Assembly (NCBI RefSeq): GCF_040813715.1
Contig: NZ_JBFOCH010000027.1
Source of the DNA: Mesorhizobium_K marinum
Lineage (GTDB): Bacteria > Pseudomonadota > Alphaproteobacteria > Rhizobiales > Rhizobiaceae
Length of the DNA: 64,000 nucleotides
Reading direction: 5' to 3' (one strand)
Part shown: one piece after another, positions 55,637 through 64,000 of the stretch
Position numbering within the stretch: the stretch's first letter is position 1
How the letters are laid out: each line of letters opens with the position of its first letter
Notes under the pieces: model-generated
What the model was told of the DNA's origin: nothing
The model's input: the letters and a program-made list of their open reading frames with translations, nothing else
Databases searched by the model: none
Position numbers and translations under genes: made by a program

Positions 55637-56493
55637 ACTACCGCCACGTCTACCACGCCGGCAATTTCGCCGACGTCGTCAAGCACGCCGCGCTGGCCCG
55701 GCTGGTCGAGTATCTGAAGCTGAAGGACAAGGCGTTCCGGGTGATCGACACCCATGCCGGCCTCGGCCTCTATGACCTCTCTTCCGCGGAGGCCCGGAAG
55801 ACGGGCGAGTGGCGGGGCGGCATCGGCCGGTTGCTGGATGCCGGGCTTTCGCCCCCGGCGCTGGCGCTGCTCGCGCCTTATCTGGACGCCGTTCGCGCTG
55901 CCAATCCCGAAGGCGGCGTCGAATGCTATCCGGGATCGCCCGGCATCGTGCGCCACCTGCTTCGGCCGCAGGACCGTCTCAGCGCGATCGAGCTTCACCC
56001 GCAGGATTTCCAGCGGCTGAAGGCGCTGTTTGCCGGCGACTTCCAGGTCCGCGCGATCGAGCTCGACGGCTGGCTTGCGCTCGGCGCGCATCTGCCGCCC
56101 AAGGAGAAGCGCGGGCTGGTGCTGGTCGATCCGCCCTTCGAGCAGCCCGGCGAGTTCGAACGCCTCCTCGACGGGCTGGTGCGCGCGCACCGGCGCTGGC
56201 CGGGCGGCATCTACGCGCTGTGGTATCCGATCAAGGACCGCGCCGCCGTCCGCGGCTTCCGGGAAATGCTTGGGGCTTGCGGCGTGCCGAAGATTCTCGA
56301 CGTCGCCTTCGAGGTCCGCCGTCCTTCGAGCGAGGCCCGATTCGACGGAACCGGGCTCGTCGTCGTCAACCCGCCCTTCGTCTTCGAGAAGGAGATGCGC
56401 GTCCTGCTTCCCGAGCTTGTCGGCGCGCTTGCCGAAGACGACGGCGCCCGCTGGTCGCTCGAATGGCTGGCCGGCGAGAACGCTACCGCTTGA
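55633..56493 (+). CDS. rlmJ: 23S rRNA (adenine(2030)-N6)-methyltransferase RlmJ
   Basis: 286 residues. It methylates A2030 of 23S rRNA with S-adenosylmethionine. Signatures are MNYRHVYHAGNFADVVKHAA at the start, IDTHAGLGLYDL, YPGSPGIV and the catalytic VLVDPPFEQPGEF (DPPF). It starts inside the upstream gene (ATGA overlap). Confidence 0.93.
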   Translation: MNYRHVYHAGNFADVVKHAALARLVEYLKLKDKAFRVIDTHAGLGLYDLSSAEARKTGEWRGGIGRLLDAGLSPPALALLAPYLDAVRAANPEGGVECYPGSPGIVRHLLRPQDRLSAIELHPQDFQRLKALFAGDFQVRAIELDGWLALGAHLPPKEKRGLVLVDPPFEQPGEFERLLDGLVRAHRRWPGGIYALWYPIKDRAAVRGFREMLGACGVPKILDVAFEVRRPSSEARFDGTGLVVVNPPFVFEKEMRVLLPELVGALAEDDGARWSLEWLAGENATA

Positions 56494-56569
56494 CCCTGGC
56501 CGGGCTTGAAAGGATGATGGCGGCCCCGGTCGTCGTCCGGACCTGATTTTGCCCCGAGAGAGGCTTCCG

Positions 56570-57007
56570 ATGCATCGCTTCCTTCGCCCCTTCCTCGCCG
56601 CGCTGCTCGGCCTTGCCTCGTCCTTTGCGTCCGCGCCCTCCGCGCTCGCCGCCGATCCCGCGGTCTATTCGTCCGATTCGGGCGTCTGCGCCGAGCGCTG
56701 GGTGCTTGGCCGGATCGAGCGCAATTTCGCCTACCAGGTCAGGCACGTGCCCAACCTGCCGCTGGTCGCCATCACGGCGTTCCAGAACATCCACGAGCAC
56801 CGCTACCTGCCGGCGCAGGAAGATCGCCCGATCGGCCGCACCTATTGCGGCGCCAAGGTCGTCCTGTCGGACGGCGGCTACCGCGACATCTGGTACCTCA
56901 TCGAGGAGGGGCAGGGCTTCGCCTCGATGGGCCACAATGTCGAGTTCTGCGTCTCGGGCTTCGACCGCTGGTACGTCTACAACGGGCGCTGCCGCGTCCT
57001 GCGCTGA
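56570..57007 (+). CDS. Hypothetical exported protein
   Basis: 145 residues. A signal peptide (LRPFLAALLGLASSFASAPS) ends near ALAAD. The mature part has four Cys (SGVCAERW, TYCGAKV, VEFCVSGF, GRCRVLR), consistent with two disulfides, and the segment RNFAYQVRHVPNLPLVAI. The gene is conserved-looking beside RNase T2, 10 bases away, but I do not know a function. Confidence 0.6.
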   Translation: MHRFLRPFLAALLGLASSFASAPSALAADPAVYSSDSGVCAERWVLGRIERNFAYQVRHVPNLPLVAITAFQNIHEHRYLPAQEDRPIGRTYCGAKVVLSDGGYRDIWYLIEEGQGFASMGHNVEFCVSGFDRWYVYNGRCRVLR

Positions 57008-57017
57008 GCGTCTTGCG

Positions 57018-57776
57018 ATGAATGCCCGCCGCGCCGGCCTGGCGGCGCTGGCGTCGGTCCTGCTCGCGGCCGGCTGCAGCCAGGAAGCCGAGCGACAGCC
57101 CCGGGACGCGCGGCCGCCGACGCCGATCGCGCAGCCGATGCCGTCTGCGCCCCTGCCGGGGCCGACCGAATCCCGGCCGGCTTCGCCATCCCTGCCGCGC
57201 GGGTCGGGTTTCGATTTCTACGTGCTGTCGCTGTCATGGTCGCCGAGCTATTGCGAGGCGGAAGGGCAGGACGCCAACCGCCAGCAATGCGCTGCGGGCA
57301 GGCCCTACGCCTTCGTCGTCCACGGCCTGTGGCCGCAGTTCGAGCGCGGCTACCCGGAGAGCTGCCGCACCGAAGAGCCCGACGTGCCCCGCCAGGCCTT
57401 GCGGACGCTCTACGACATCATGCCTTCGGCCGGCCTCATCCGCCACCAGTGGCGCAAGCACGGCTCCTGCGCCGGGCTCGGGCAGGACGACTATTTCGCC
57501 GTGCTGCGCGCCGCCCGCGAGGCGGTCTCGATCCCGGCGCGTTTCCGCCGGCTCGACGCCTATGTCACGCTGCCCCCCGGCGAGGTCGAAAATGCCTTCC
57601 TGGAGGCCAATCCCGCGCTGCCTTCGGACGCCGTCGCCGTCACCTGCGACAAGCGGTTCTTGCGCGAGGTGCGCATCTGCCTGACCCGCGACCTGGAGTT
57701 CCGGGCTTGCCCGGAAATCGACCGACGCGGCTGCAGGCTGCCGAAGGTCGTCATGCCGCCGGTGCGCGGCGGGTGA
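57018..57776 (+). CDS. Ribonuclease T2 family lipoprotein
   Basis: 252 residues. A lipobox (LLAAGC) suggests a lipoprotein, then a proline-rich spacer. RNase T2 active-site segments are both present: FVVHGLWPQF (CAS I, His) and RHQWRKHGSC (CAS II, Glu/His region reads HQWRKHG). The Cys pattern matches the family. It probably degrades RNA outside the cytoplasm for nutrition. Second gene after the four-Cys exported protein. Confidence 0.85.
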   Translation: MNARRAGLAALASVLLAAGCSQEAERQPRDARPPTPIAQPMPSAPLPGPTESRPASPSLPRGSGFDFYVLSLSWSPSYCEAEGQDANRQQCAAGRPYAFVVHGLWPQFERGYPESCRTEEPDVPRQALRTLYDIMPSAGLIRHQWRKHGSCAGLGQDDYFAVLRAAREAVSIPARFRRLDAYVTLPPGEVENAFLEANPALPSDAVAVTCDKRFLREVRICLTRDLEFRACPEIDRRGCRLPKVVMPPVRGG

Positions 57777-57879
57777 GGGCCTGATGCCGCAGCCGCGGCG
57801 TTTCCCGGCGATCGGGACTTGCCGCGCGGCGCGCGTGCACTAAGCTCGCTGTCCTCTCGATATCCGCGAAAGAAAGCCC

Positions 57880-58476
57880 ATGCCGAAAGCCCTCGTCGCT
57901 CCCTCGTCCCCCTACAGCTGCAAGGTATTGATGGCCGCCGCCCATGCCGGCATTCCGCTGGAGGCCGTCGTCGTCGAGACGTCGAAGCCGCCGGAGGACT
58001 TCCTGAAGGCCAATCCGCTCGGCAAGATTCCCGTGCTGGTCGCCGATGACGGCGAGGCGGTGTTGGACAGCCGCGCCATCACCCAGTACCTGAACCGCCA
58101 GTCCGGCAACCGGCTGTTTCCGCGCAGCGCCGCCAAGCGCACCGAGGCCGAGCGGCTGGAGGCGCTGGCCGACGGCATCTGCGACTGTGCGCTGGCGCAT
58201 GTCTACGAGCGCCGCATGCGGCCGGCCGAGATCGTGCACCAGCCCTGGCTCGACAAGCAGTGGGCGAAGGTCGAGCGCGCGCTCGACGCGCTGAACGCCG
58301 ATCCGCCGAAGTTCGGACGGACGCTGCATGCCGGCCACATCGCGCTTCGCGCCGCGCTCGGCTACCTGGACCTTCGGTTCGCGGGCCAGTGGGACAAGGG
58401 TCGCAAGCGCCTGCGCCGCTGGGCGGCGCGCTTCGACGAGAAGCATCCGGAACTGAAGGCGCTGCTGCCGTCCTGA
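57880..58476 (+). CDS. Glutathione S-transferase family protein
   Basis: 198 residues. The thioredoxin-like domain opens ALVAPSSPYSCKVLMAA with SPYSCK at the active-site position; the cis-Pro is in GKIPVLVADDGEAVLDSRAI. The C-terminal helical domain follows (ADGICDCALAHVYERRM). It resembles bacterial beta/YibF-type GSTs. Substrate unknown. Confidence 0.83.
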   Translation: MPKALVAPSSPYSCKVLMAAAHAGIPLEAVVVETSKPPEDFLKANPLGKIPVLVADDGEAVLDSRAITQYLNRQSGNRLFPRSAAKRTEAERLEALADGICDCALAHVYERRMRPAEIVHQPWLDKQWAKVERALDALNADPPKFGRTLHAGHIALRAALGYLDLRFAGQWDKGRKRLRRWAARFDEKHPELKALLPS

Positions 58477-58497
58477 GCGGAGTCCCGCCCAAACGAA

Positions 58498-58522
58498 ACC
58501 GGGCGCCGAATAGGCGCCCGGT
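58498..58522. terminator. Bidirectional terminator between convergent genes
   Basis: A perfect 10-bp stem accgggcgcc/ggcgcccggt with a GAATA loop between the GST (plus) and outer-membrane protein (minus) genes. T-rich sequence follows on the minus strand. Confidence 0.75.
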
Positions 58523-58545
58523 CTGTCGTCACGGTGCTTTCCGGA

Positions 58546-59217
58546 TCAGAACTTCACGCCGAGGCCGAAGTTGATGCGGTGGTTCTTGTCGTCCACGTCG
58601 GCCGAGGTGCCGCCGAGGTTGAACGTGTCGCTGCCGAAGTCGGTGTAGCGGTATTCGACACGCCCGAAGACGTTCTCCGTCACCATGATGTCGGCGCCGC
58701 CGCCGGCCGTCCAGCCGATCATCGTGTTGCTGTCGCTGAAGCCGCCGCCGGACACTTCGAGGTCCTTGGCCGCGCCGCCGGCGGTCGCGTAGAGCATGAC
58801 GTTCGGCGAGATCACGTAGCCGAGGCGCGCGCGCAACGAGCCCTCGACGCCGGATTCGCTGGTCAGGCCGGCGTTGGAGCCGTCTTCCCAGCTGTAGCCG
58901 ATGTCGGCTTCCGCGCCGGCCACCATGTTGCCGACCTGGTAGTTGTAGCCGACGAAGCCGCCGGCCAGGAAGCCGTCGGTGCCGATCTCGTTGTTGAACG
59001 GTGCGGCGGCGTCGGTGTTGCCGGCGAAGCCGTAGCCCAGCGTCACGCCCGCATAGGCGCCCGTCCAGGTGTTGAGCGGCGGCTCCTCCATCGGAGCGGC
59101 CGGAGCCGCCGGCACTTCCATCACGGCGTCGGCTGCATGAGCGGGGAGCGTGCCGATCAGGGCCGCCAGTCCGAGCGCGACCGCCGTCGGCCGTGCGAGA
59201 TTGAGAACAGTAATCAT
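58546..59217 (-). CDS. Outer membrane beta-barrel protein (Omp25/31-like)
   Basis: 223 residues. A signal peptide (TAVALGLAALIGTLPAHA) precedes an eight-stranded barrel: NTWTGAYAGVTLGYGFAGN, GFLAGGFVGYNYQVGNMVAG, SLRARLGYVISPNVMLYATAG, and the C-terminal HRINFGLGVKF ending in Phe. This is the porin-like opacity/Omp25 family common in Brucella and rhizobia. It probably stabilises the outer membrane. Confidence 0.85.
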   Translation of the reverse strand: MITVLNLARPTAVALGLAALIGTLPAHAADAVMEVPAAPAAPMEEPPLNTWTGAYAGVTLGYGFAGNTDAAAPFNNEIGTDGFLAGGFVGYNYQVGNMVAGAEADIGYSWEDGSNAGLTSESGVEGSLRARLGYVISPNVMLYATAGGAAKDLEVSGGGFSDSNTMIGWTAGGGADIMVTENVFGRVEYRYTDFGSDTFNLGGTSADVDDKNHRINFGLGVKF

Positions 59218-59623
59218 TCCAGTTACTCCATGACCACAGAACATGTGGGTTCGCGAATAAGCATGCCCGGCCCCGCGGGAGGCAGAACGGACCGGGTGCC
59301 CGCCGGTTCCGAATGTCGTGTTCAATTGTGGCCCGAACGAACCTGAATTTGGGTCATTGGCCGGCGCGAATGAGGCTGAAGCTTGACGTTGCCGTCCGGC
59401 AACAGCGGTTGTCAGGAGGCTGCGTCCGCCGACGCCCAACCCGGCTTGGTGCAAGGCTCCGCGCGCTCTATATGTGCCGCAGGCGCCGGCGGACAAAGCG
59501 CGTTCGCGCGCCGTTTCGTCGGGGTTCGGACACAAAGCCGTCAAAACAACGAACGGAACGTTACCGGTAGGTCGCCGCGGTTCCCTCGGGAAACCTTGTT
59601 CGGCACAAGCATGGGGTTGACGG
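59218..59623. other. 406-base intergenic region
   Basis: A divergent gap between the outer-membrane protein gene and the SDR. It should hold both promoters. I see no convincing palindrome, small gene or RNA structure. Confidence 0.5.
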
Positions 59624-60388
59624 ATGGCATCGGCCACGAGGACGGCGCTGGTGACGGGCGGCGCGAAGCGCATCGGCAGGGCGATCGCCGAGGACCTCGC
59701 CGCCAACGGTTTTGCGGTGGCGATCCACTGCAACCGCTCGCGCGACGAGGCCGAGGCGCTGGCCGCGCAGATCCGCGCCTCGGGCGCGCGGGCGGCCGTC
59801 GTGCAGGCCGACCTCTGCGACCCCGCGGCCACCGACGCGCTGGTCGACGAGGCGGCGCGGGCGCTCGGGCCGATCGGCCTGCTCGTCAACAACGCCTCGA
59901 TCTTCGAGGATGATTCGGTCGCGGCCTTCGATCCGGCGCTGGCGGCGCGCCACTTCGCCATCCACGTCAACGCGCCGGCCATGCTGTCCAGGCGCTTCGC
60001 CGAGGCCCTGCCGGAGGATGCCGAGGGGCTGGTCGTCAACGTCATCGACCAGCGCGTCTGGAACCTCACCCCCCGCTATTTTTCCTACACGCTCTCGAAG
60101 TCGGCGCTGTGGACGGCCACCCGCACCATGGCGCAGGCGCTCGCGCCCCGCATCCGGGTCAACGCGATCGGACCCGGCCCGACGCTTGCCAACGCCAAGC
60201 AGCAGGCGCACGACTTCGCCGCGCAGATCGACGGGCTGATCCTGAAGCGCGGCCCGGATCTCGGCGATTTCGGCGCGGCGATCCGCTATCTCTTCGCGGC
60301 GCGCGCCGTGACAGGCCAGATGATCGCGCTCGACGGCGGCCAGCATCTTGCCTGGCAGACGCCGGATGTGACAGGCATGGTCGAATGA
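59624..60388 (+). CDS. SDR family oxidoreductase, pteridine reductase (FolM)-like
   Basis: 254 residues. The cofactor motif TGGAKRIGRA, with Arg after the Lys, is the form found in pteridine reductases and FolM. The active-site pair is YTLSK (YxxxK) and the structural motif NNAS. It overlaps uvrC by 4 bases. Near moaD/moaE a pterin role is attractive, but the operon link to uvrC is a conserved rhizobial arrangement without known meaning. Confidence 0.75.
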   Translation: MASATRTALVTGGAKRIGRAIAEDLAANGFAVAIHCNRSRDEAEALAAQIRASGARAAVVQADLCDPAATDALVDEAARALGPIGLLVNNASIFEDDSVAAFDPALAARHFAIHVNAPAMLSRRFAEALPEDAEGLVVNVIDQRVWNLTPRYFSYTLSKSALWTATRTMAQALAPRIRVNAIGPGPTLANAKQQAHDFAAQIDGLILKRGPDLGDFGAAIRYLFAARAVTGQMIALDGGQHLAWQTPDVTGMVE

Positions 60389-62457
60389 GTTCGAACAGCA
60401 AGCCGGGGCAGGGCCGCGGCGCCGCATCCGCCGACGACATCGCCGGCTTCGCGCCGGGCGACGAAGCCGAAGACGACGATCTGCCGGTCGATGAGCCCGA
60501 GGCCGCGCCGCCGGGCGCCGACCTGCCGTTCACGGCGATCGACTGGACGGCGCATGCCGGCGACGCCGACGGCAAGGTCGGGGCCGAGGTCATCCAGACG
60601 CTGGTCAAGCGGCTGCCCAATGCGCCGGGCGTCTACCGTATGATGAACGCCGCCGGCGACGTGCTCTATGTCGGCAAGGCGCGCAGCCTCAAGAAGCGGG
60701 TCACCAACTACGCGCAGGGGCGGTTCCACACCCACCGCATCGGCCGCATGGTGCGCGAGACGGCGACCATGGAGTTCGTCGTCACCCGCACCGAGATCGA
60801 GGCGCTTCTGCTCGAGGCGAACCTGATCAAGCGGCTGAGGCCCCGCTTCAACGTGCTGATGCGGGACGACAAGTCGTTTCCCTACATCCTGCTCACCGGC
60901 GATCATCCGTCGCCCGGCATCTTCAAGCATCGCGGCGCGCGCTCGCGAAAGGGCGACTATTTCGGCCCGTTCGCCTCGGCCGGCGCGGTCGGCCGCACCA
61001 TCAACTCGCTGCAGCGCGCCTTCCTGCTCCGGACCTGCACGGATTCGGTGTTCGAAAGCCGCACGCGGCCGTGCCTGCTCTACCAGATCAAGCGCTGCTC
61101 CGGTCCCTGCACCGGCGAGATCTCGGCGGTGGGCTACGACGATCTGGTGAACGAAGCCCGCGACTTCCTCTCCGGCCGCAGCCAGAAGGTGAAGACCGAG
61201 ATTTCCGGGCAGATGCAGCAGGCCGCCGAGGATCTTGATTTCGAGCGCGCCGCCGTCTACCGCGACCGGCTGGCGGCGCTGTCGCACGTGCAGAGCCACC
61301 AGGGCATCAACCCGCAGGGCGTCGATGAGGCCGACGTCTTCGCCATCCACCAGGAGGGCGGGCAGGTCTGCATCCAGGTGTTCTTCTTCAGGACCGGCCA
61401 GAACTGGGGCAATCGCGCCTATTTCCCCAAGGCCGACCCGGCGCTGGAGGCGCAGGAGGTGCTGTCCTCCTTCCTCGCCCAGTTCTACGACGACAAGCCG
61501 TGCCCGCGCACCGTCATGCTTTCGCATGCGGTCGAGGAGGCCGACCTTCTCGAGCGGGCGCTGGCCACCAGGGCCGGCCGCAAGGTGTCAATCGTCGTTC
61601 CCCAGCGCGGCGAGAAGAAGGATCTCGTCGACCACGCCGTGCAGAATGCCCGCGAGGCGCTCGGCCGGCGGCTGGCCGAGACGTCGACGCAGGCGCGCCT
61701 GCTTGCCGGCTTTGCCGAGACCTTCGGCCTCGCCGCGCCGCCGCGCCGCATCGAGGTCTACGACAACTCGCACATCATGGGCACGAACGCGGTCGGCGCA
61801 ATGATCGTCGCCGGGTCGGAAGGGTTCGTGAAGAATCAGTACCGCAAGTTCAACATACGCTCGCCAGACATCACGCCGGGCGACGATTTCGGCATGATGC
61901 GCGAGGTGATGCAGCGCCGCTTCTCGCGGCTCATCAAGGAGCACGCCGCCGAAGCCGGGCCGGAGGCCGCCGGCGAGGACGACCAGGAGAGCTCCACGTT
62001 CCCGGCCTGGCCGGACGTCATCCTGATCGACGGCGGCCAGGGCCAGATGACCGCCGTCCGCGCCATCCTCGCCGAACTCGGCATCGAGGACCGCGTCGTC
62101 GCGGTCGGCGTCGCCAAGGGCCAGGACCGCGAGGCCGGCCGCGAGCGTTTCTTCGTCAGGGGCAAGGCGGCCTTCACGCTGCCGGTGCGCGATCCGGTGC
62201 TCTATTTCGTCCAGCGCCTGCGCGACGAGGCGCACCGCTTCGCCATCGGCTCGCACCGTGCCCGCCGCAAGAAGGAGATGGTGAAGAACCCGCTCGACGA
62301 GATCGGCGGCATCGGGCCGGCACGCAAGCGCGCGCTGCTCCTGCATTTCGGCACCGCCAAGGCGGTGCGCGGCGCCGCCATCGACGACCTGATGGCTGTG
62401 GAGGGCATCTCGGAGACGGTTGCCCGCCTTGTTTACAACCATTTCCACGAGAATTGA
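60385..62457 (+). CDS. uvrC: Excinuclease ABC subunit C
   Basis: 690 residues. It makes both incisions in nucleotide excision repair. Domains in order are an acidic leader, GIY-YIG endonuclease (NAPGVYRMMNAAGDVLYVGK, residues about 77-96), UVR coiled coil (AAEDLDFERAAVYRDRL), RNase H-like C-terminal endonuclease (IEVYDNSHIMGTNAVGAMIV; ILIDGGQGQM), and helix-hairpin-helix repeats (IGGIGPARKRALLLHFG). The N-terminal 65 residues rich in Asp/Glu are longer than in E. coli but usual in rhizobia. Confidence 0.95.
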   Translation: MSSNSKPGQGRGAASADDIAGFAPGDEAEDDDLPVDEPEAAPPGADLPFTAIDWTAHAGDADGKVGAEVIQTLVKRLPNAPGVYRMMNAAGDVLYVGKARSLKKRVTNYAQGRFHTHRIGRMVRETATMEFVVTRTEIEALLLEANLIKRLRPRFNVLMRDDKSFPYILLTGDHPSPGIFKHRGARSRKGDYFGPFASAGAVGRTINSLQRAFLLRTCTDSVFESRTRPCLLYQIKRCSGPCTGEISAVGYDDLVNEARDFLSGRSQKVKTEISGQMQQAAEDLDFERAAVYRDRLAALSHVQSHQGINPQGVDEADVFAIHQEGGQVCIQVFFFRTGQNWGNRAYFPKADPALEAQEVLSSFLAQFYDDKPCPRTVMLSHAVEEADLLERALATRAGRKVSIVVPQRGEKKDLVDHAVQNAREALGRRLAETSTQARLLAGFAETFGLAAPPRRIEVYDNSHIMGTNAVGAMIVAGSEGFVKNQYRKFNIRSPDITPGDDFGMMREVMQRRFSRLIKEHAAEAGPEAAGEDDQESSTFPAWPDVILIDGGQGQMTAVRAILAELGIEDRVVAVGVAKGQDREAGRERFFVRGKAAFTLPVRDPVLYFVQRLRDEAHRFAIGSHRARRKKEMVKNPLDEIGGIGPARKRALLLHFGTAKAVRGAAIDDLMAVEGISETVARLVYNHFHEN

Positions 62458-62556
62458 TGGAATGTCGGATCAATTGGCGTGGTCCATCGAAATCAGCCAG
62501 TTGACCCCCTACATCGGCATCTGATTTCAGTACCGCTGGAAAAAAGCTGGAAAGAC

Positions 62557-63147
62557 ATGGCCAAGCGCGCATTCAACCTGCCCAACATGCTGACATACGG
62601 ACGGATCCTCGCCGTGCCGCTGGTCGTCCTGTGCTTCTTCCTGGAAGGGCGGCTGCAGTCGAGCGACTTCGCGCGCTGGTCGGCGCTCGCGATCTTCGTC
62701 GCCGCCAGCATCACCGACTATCTGGACGGATATCTGGCGCGGGCATGGCAGCAGACCTCCAATATCGGACGAATGCTGGATCCGATCGCCGACAAGCTGC
62801 TCGTCGCCACCTGCCTGCTGCTGCTCGCCGCCGATACCGACCGGACCATCGCCGGCTGGACGCTGTGGGCGGCGATTATCATCCTGTGCCGCGAAATCCT
62901 CGTCTCGGGCCTGCGCGAATACCTCGCCGCGCTCAAGGTGAGCGTGCCGGTGACCCAGCTCGCCAAGTGGAAGACGACCATCCAGATGATCGCGATCGCG
63001 GTGCTGCTCGCCGGGCCGGCGCTCGACAAGATCGTGCCCTATGCCACGGAAGCCGGCATCGTCCTGCTCTGGGTCGCCGCGATCGTGACGCTCTACACCG
63101 GCTACGACTATTTTCGCGCCGGCGCCAAGCACATCATGGACGAATGA
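62557..63147 (+). CDS. pgsA: CDP-diacylglycerol-glycerol-3-phosphate 3-phosphatidyltransferase
   Basis: 196 residues. It makes phosphatidylglycerol phosphate. The CDP-alcohol phosphotransferase motif is complete: DYLDGYLARAWQQ followed by G, D and D in NIGRMLDPIADKL. Several membrane spans follow, with REILVSGLREYLA on the cytoplasmic side. The ATG at 62557 follows a GGAAAG site; a longer upstream reading frame is not needed. Confidence 0.92.
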   Translation: MAKRAFNLPNMLTYGRILAVPLVVLCFFLEGRLQSSDFARWSALAIFVAASITDYLDGYLARAWQQTSNIGRMLDPIADKLLVATCLLLLAADTDRTIAGWTLWAAIIILCREILVSGLREYLAALKVSVPVTQLAKWKTTIQMIAIAVLLAGPALDKIVPYATEAGIVLLWVAAIVTLYTGYDYFRAGAKHIMDE

Positions 63148-63148
63148 C

Positions 63149-63403
63149 GTGACCAAGCTCGTCTATTTCGCCTGGGTACGCGAACGCATCGGCAAGCCCG
63201 AGGAGGAGGTGGTCCTGCCGGCGAGCGTCGTGACGGTCGGCGACTTGCTTGTCTGGCTCAAGGCGCAGGGCGACGAATACGCCCATGCGCTGAGGCACCC
63301 CGAGGTCATCCGCGTCGCCATCGACCACGAGCATGTCGACCACGGCGAGAAGATCGCGGGCGCCGGCGAAATCGCGCTGTTCCCGCCGATGACGGGCGGC
63401 TGA
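63149..63403 (+). CDS. moaD: Molybdopterin synthase sulfur carrier subunit
   Basis: 84 residues from a GTG directly after the pgsA stop. It has the beta-grasp fold YFAWVRERIGKPEEEV and ends in PMTGG, whose Gly-Gly C-terminus is thiocarboxylated. It works with MoaE, encoded 3 bases downstream. Confidence 0.93.
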   Translation: MTKLVYFAWVRERIGKPEEEVVLPASVVTVGDLLVWLKAQGDEYAHALRHPEVIRVAIDHEHVDHGEKIAGAGEIALFPPMTGG

Positions 63404-63406
63404 TCC

Positions 63407-63877
63407 ATGACTGGCCAGCCGGTTGCGGTCGTGCGCATCCAGGCAGACGACTTCGACGTCGCCCTGGAGACGGAACGGCTGCGCGCCGGCAATTCCGATG
63501 TCGGCGCGATCGTCACCTTCCTTGGCGTCTGCCGCGACGAGACCGGCACGCTGTCGGCGCTCGAACTCGAACACTATTCCGGCATGGCCGAGGCCGAGGT
63601 GGCCAGGATCGCCGGCCAGGCCATCGGCCGCTGGGCGCTCGCCGGGCTCACCGTCATCCATCGCTACGGCAGGATCAGGCCGGGCGAGAACATCGTGCTG
63701 GTGGCGACCGCGTCGAAGCACCGCCGCGCCGCCTTCGAGGCGGCGGAGTTCCTCATGGACTACCTGAAGTCGAGTGCGCCCTTCTGGAAGAAGGAGCACC
63801 GCGCCGACGGCTCGGCAGGCGGCTGGGTAGACGCCCGCGAAAGCGACGACGCGGCCGCCGCGCGCTGGAAAAAATAG
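63407..63877 (+). CDS. moaE: Molybdopterin synthase catalytic subunit
   Basis: 156 residues. It converts cyclic pyranopterin monophosphate to molybdopterin with MoaD. Family segments are GAIVTFLGVCRDE, LELEHYSGMAEAEV, HRYGRIRPGENIVLV and the catalytic lysines in LKSSAPFWKKE. Length is normal. Confidence 0.93.
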   Translation: MTGQPVAVVRIQADDFDVALETERLRAGNSDVGAIVTFLGVCRDETGTLSALELEHYSGMAEAEVARIAGQAIGRWALAGLTVIHRYGRIRPGENIVLVATASKHRRAAFEAAEFLMDYLKSSAPFWKKEHRADGSAGGWVDARESDDAAAARWKK

Positions 63878-63952
63878 CGGCGGCGTCACGTCGCGGTCAC
63901 GGAACCGACTCAATCGGCATCGAGTCTGGCCTCGAAGACAGGAGGTCGTCGC

Positions 63953-64000
63953 ATGATCGGGAAACTCGCCGAATTGGTCCTGTTCGGGATCGCACCGCTG
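63953..64000 (+). CDS. Start of an unidentified gene (partial)
   Basis: The ATG at 63953 follows a strong GGAGG site and encodes MIGKLAELVLFGIAPL before the window ends. The hydrophobic start suggests a membrane or exported protein. Too short to name. Confidence 0.5.
   Translation, partial: MIGKLAELVLFGIAPL

Overview
The window looks like a high-GC alphaproteobacterial chromosome segment, most likely Hyphomicrobiales of the Phyllobacteriaceae/Mesorhizobium-Aminobacter type. The reasons are the conserved block SDR-uvrC-pgsA-moaD-moaE, an Omp25/31-like outer membrane protein, BacA/SbmA, and many 'ctccccg...cggggag' palindromic intergenic elements of the kind common in mesorhizobia. The assembly carries 12 single-N joins (461, 3090, 8124, 10090, 11541, 12184, 29191, 38238, 41671, 42075, 44736, 49400). 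At each one the same sequence sits on both sides, often with a few differences. These are unmerged contig overlaps, probably from a mixed-strain or metagenomic assembly, and they break or lengthen several genes. Gene spans given here run across the joins, and the corrected lengths are in the notes.

Region 1-9.9 kb: the end of an LLM-type flavin monooxygenase and its flavin reductase, then a catabolic unit of unknown substrate. It has a GntR/FCD regulator divergent from a complete branched-chain-amino-acid-type (Liv) ABC transporter, two aldo/keto reductases (one fused to a RidA domain), a TIGR04076-like protein and a Liv-type binding protein. Region 9.9-22.6 kb: one tightly packed minus-strand operon of 11 genes. 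It encodes tryptophan 2,3-dioxygenase, kynureninase, 2-aminobenzoate-CoA ligase, 2-aminobenzoyl-CoA monooxygenase/reductase and beta-oxidation-like enzymes, with a MarR regulator. This is the aerobic CoA-dependent route from tryptophan through anthranilate.

Region 22.9-37.9 kb: a peptide-type ABC transporter, a VOC protein, a RidA-like protein and an FAD oxidoreductase on the minus strand. Divergent from them are an isatin-hydrolase-like cyclase, a second FAD oxidoreductase, a MarR regulator and the two subunits of an indolepyruvate ferredoxin oxidoreductase family enzyme. Next to the anthraniloyl-CoA operon, this suggests a second, indole/isatin-derived feed into 2-aminobenzoyl-CoA (inference).

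Region 38.5-49.3 kb: a SorC-type regulator, a class II aldolase/short-chain dehydrogenase fusion, a ribose-type ABC transporter, mtnK and mtnA. Together they look like a methylthioribose uptake and DHAP-shunt-type salvage locus. A VapBC module sits inside it and a HigBA module sits at its right edge.

Region 49.4-64 kb: mostly housekeeping genes: an ArsC/Spx-like protein, a LysR regulator, sbmA, a polysaccharide deacetylase, holC, rlmJ, RNase T2, a GST, an outer-membrane barrel protein, a pteridine-reductase-like SDR, uvrC, pgsA, moaD and moaE. I saw no tRNA, rRNA, CRISPR array or insertion sequence.
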